From CAIXMG01 sp964550225 (GTDB lineage: Bacteria > Patescibacteriota > Minisyncoccia > Phycocordibacterales > UBA1006): 5,991 nt of DNA. A program made the translations under genes and the position numbers. Numbering within the stretch: position 1 is the stretch's first letter; the number at the start of each line of letters is the position of its first letter. The notes under the pieces were generated by a model that worked only from the letters and a program-made list of their open reading frames with translations, ran no database searches and was not told where the DNA came from. Where the stretch lies: NCBI GenBank assembly GCA_964550225.1, contig CAZJXT010000034.1:1-5991 (forward strand). The letters run 5' to 3'. Below, in pieces: positions 5,466 to 5,991 of the stretch.

Positions 5466-5978
5466 ATGAATTATATGAATAAAAAAACATTACATCAGGG
5501 ATTTACTGTTTTGGAATTTCTTGTAGTTATTGCAATTATGGGAATTCTTGTGGCGCTCATACTCATCGGGCTTTCTGCGGCTCGTTCAAATGCTCGTGAT
5601 CAAGCGCGTATTGCAAATATTCAAGCCATTGCTCTAGGGATTCAGCAATATCACGATATTTGTCGAGCGTATCCAAACGATATTACAGATAGTCAGACAT
5701 GTGATAATTTAAACGGTGGAAAACTTGGAGACTTTATTTCAAATATTGATAGCTATCAAATAAATACAAATGGAGAATATAATTATGCACCTATTGCATT
5801 AGATCAAGATCAAATAGATATTTGTTCAAGTTTTCATCTATGGACTCGTCTTGAAAATGAAAATAAAACAACAAATGCGGCTCGGTTTGATTCTTTGAAT
5901 ACTGTACAATGCCCTTCGTTTAATCCTCAGGTGGTTGATGCAACAAATGATTTTACTGTCTACGACATTCATCGATAA
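5466..5978 (+). CDS. Type IV prepilin-like protein with four cysteines, possible minor pilin
   Basis: 170 residues. The class III leader MNYMNKKTLHQG (1-12) is followed by FTVLEFLVVIAIMGILVALIL. Cleavage after G12 leaves a mature protein of 158 residues with Glu at position 5 (E17). A second ATG at 5475 would shorten the leader to 9 residues; the first was preferred because the -10-like element is spaced to it, but the mature protein is the same. The helix continues as SAARSNARDQARIANIQAIA. The head is unlike that of the first prepilin and carries four Cys (C66, C79, C120, C149), enough for two disulfides; C66 is in the sequence HDICRAYPND just after the helix, where pilins often have a Y-P turn. 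It could be a minor pilin that tips or primes the fibre, or an alternative major pilin; the sequence does not decide. It is separated from the first pilin by a terminator and has its own promoter. Confidence 0.85.
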   Translation: MNYMNKKTLHQGFTVLEFLVVIAIMGILVALILIGLSAARSNARDQARIANIQAIALGIQQYHDICRAYPNDITDSQTCDNLNGGKLGDFISNIDSYQINTNGEYNYAPIALDQDQIDICSSFHLWTRLENENKTTNAARFDSLNTVQCPSFNPQVVDATNDFTVYDIHR

Positions 5979-5991
5979 GATATTATGACAC

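Noticed and set aside
5254..5469. Plus-strand frame overlapping the first prepilin end and the terminator.
   Set aside because: It is an off-frame reading of the pilin head continued through the hairpin; no motif and no start signal.
5985..5991. ATG followed by ACA at the window end, possibly the start of another gene (for example prepilin peptidase).
   Set aside because: Only two full codons are visible, so nothing supports a coding call.

Overview
The window is a type IV pilus (T4P) assembly locus. All genes lie on the + strand and are tightly packed: the 3' part of pilO, a small membrane-anchored protein in the position of pilP, the two hexameric ATPases pilB (extension) and pilT (retraction), the platform protein pilC, and two prepilins. 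I see no RNA gene, CRISPR array, insertion sequence or gene on the minus strand.

The DNA is AT-rich. The genes read in the standard code: no in-frame TGA in about 1,900 codons, with Gly as GGN and Trp as TGG. There is no gene for an outer-membrane secretin, and the PilP-like protein has no lipobox Cys. Start codons are not preceded by Shine-Dalgarno (SD) sequences. Together with the motif style of PilB and the pilins, this suggests a Candidate Phyla Radiation/Patescibacteria (Parcubacteria- or Microgenomates-like) genome, probably a monoderm. The lineage is inference from style, not a database match.

Layout: 2-427 pilO (5' end outside the window); 432-803 PilP-like protein; 802-834 a strong intrinsic terminator that overlaps the stop codon, followed at once by a promoter; 869-2608 pilB; 2636-3700 pilT; 3715-4920 pilC; 4904-4933 a good promoter inside the pilC 3' end; 4977-5417 first prepilin (probable major pilin); 5425-5449 a second, weaker terminator followed by an extended -10 promoter; 5466-5978 second prepilin with four cysteines. 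The window ends 13 bases after that stop. No gap between genes exceeds 65 bases.

How the parts would work together: PilO and the PilP-like protein form part of the membrane alignment complex with PilM/PilN, presumably encoded upstream. PilB and PilT drive the PilC platform to add or remove pilin subunits. The prepilins carry the class III leader cut by prepilin peptidase, which is not in the window. The terminators split the locus into at least three transcription units: alignment complex, motor/platform plus first pilin, and second pilin.

The most notable signal is regulatory. Four of the six visible start codons have a TAnnnT (-10-like) hexamer exactly 6 nt upstream of the ATG, which predicts leaderless mRNAs. 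Other points of interest are substitutions in conserved PilT motifs, the absence of the zinc-binding cysteines in PilB, and a complete absence of Cys in the assembly proteins compared with six Cys in the pilins.
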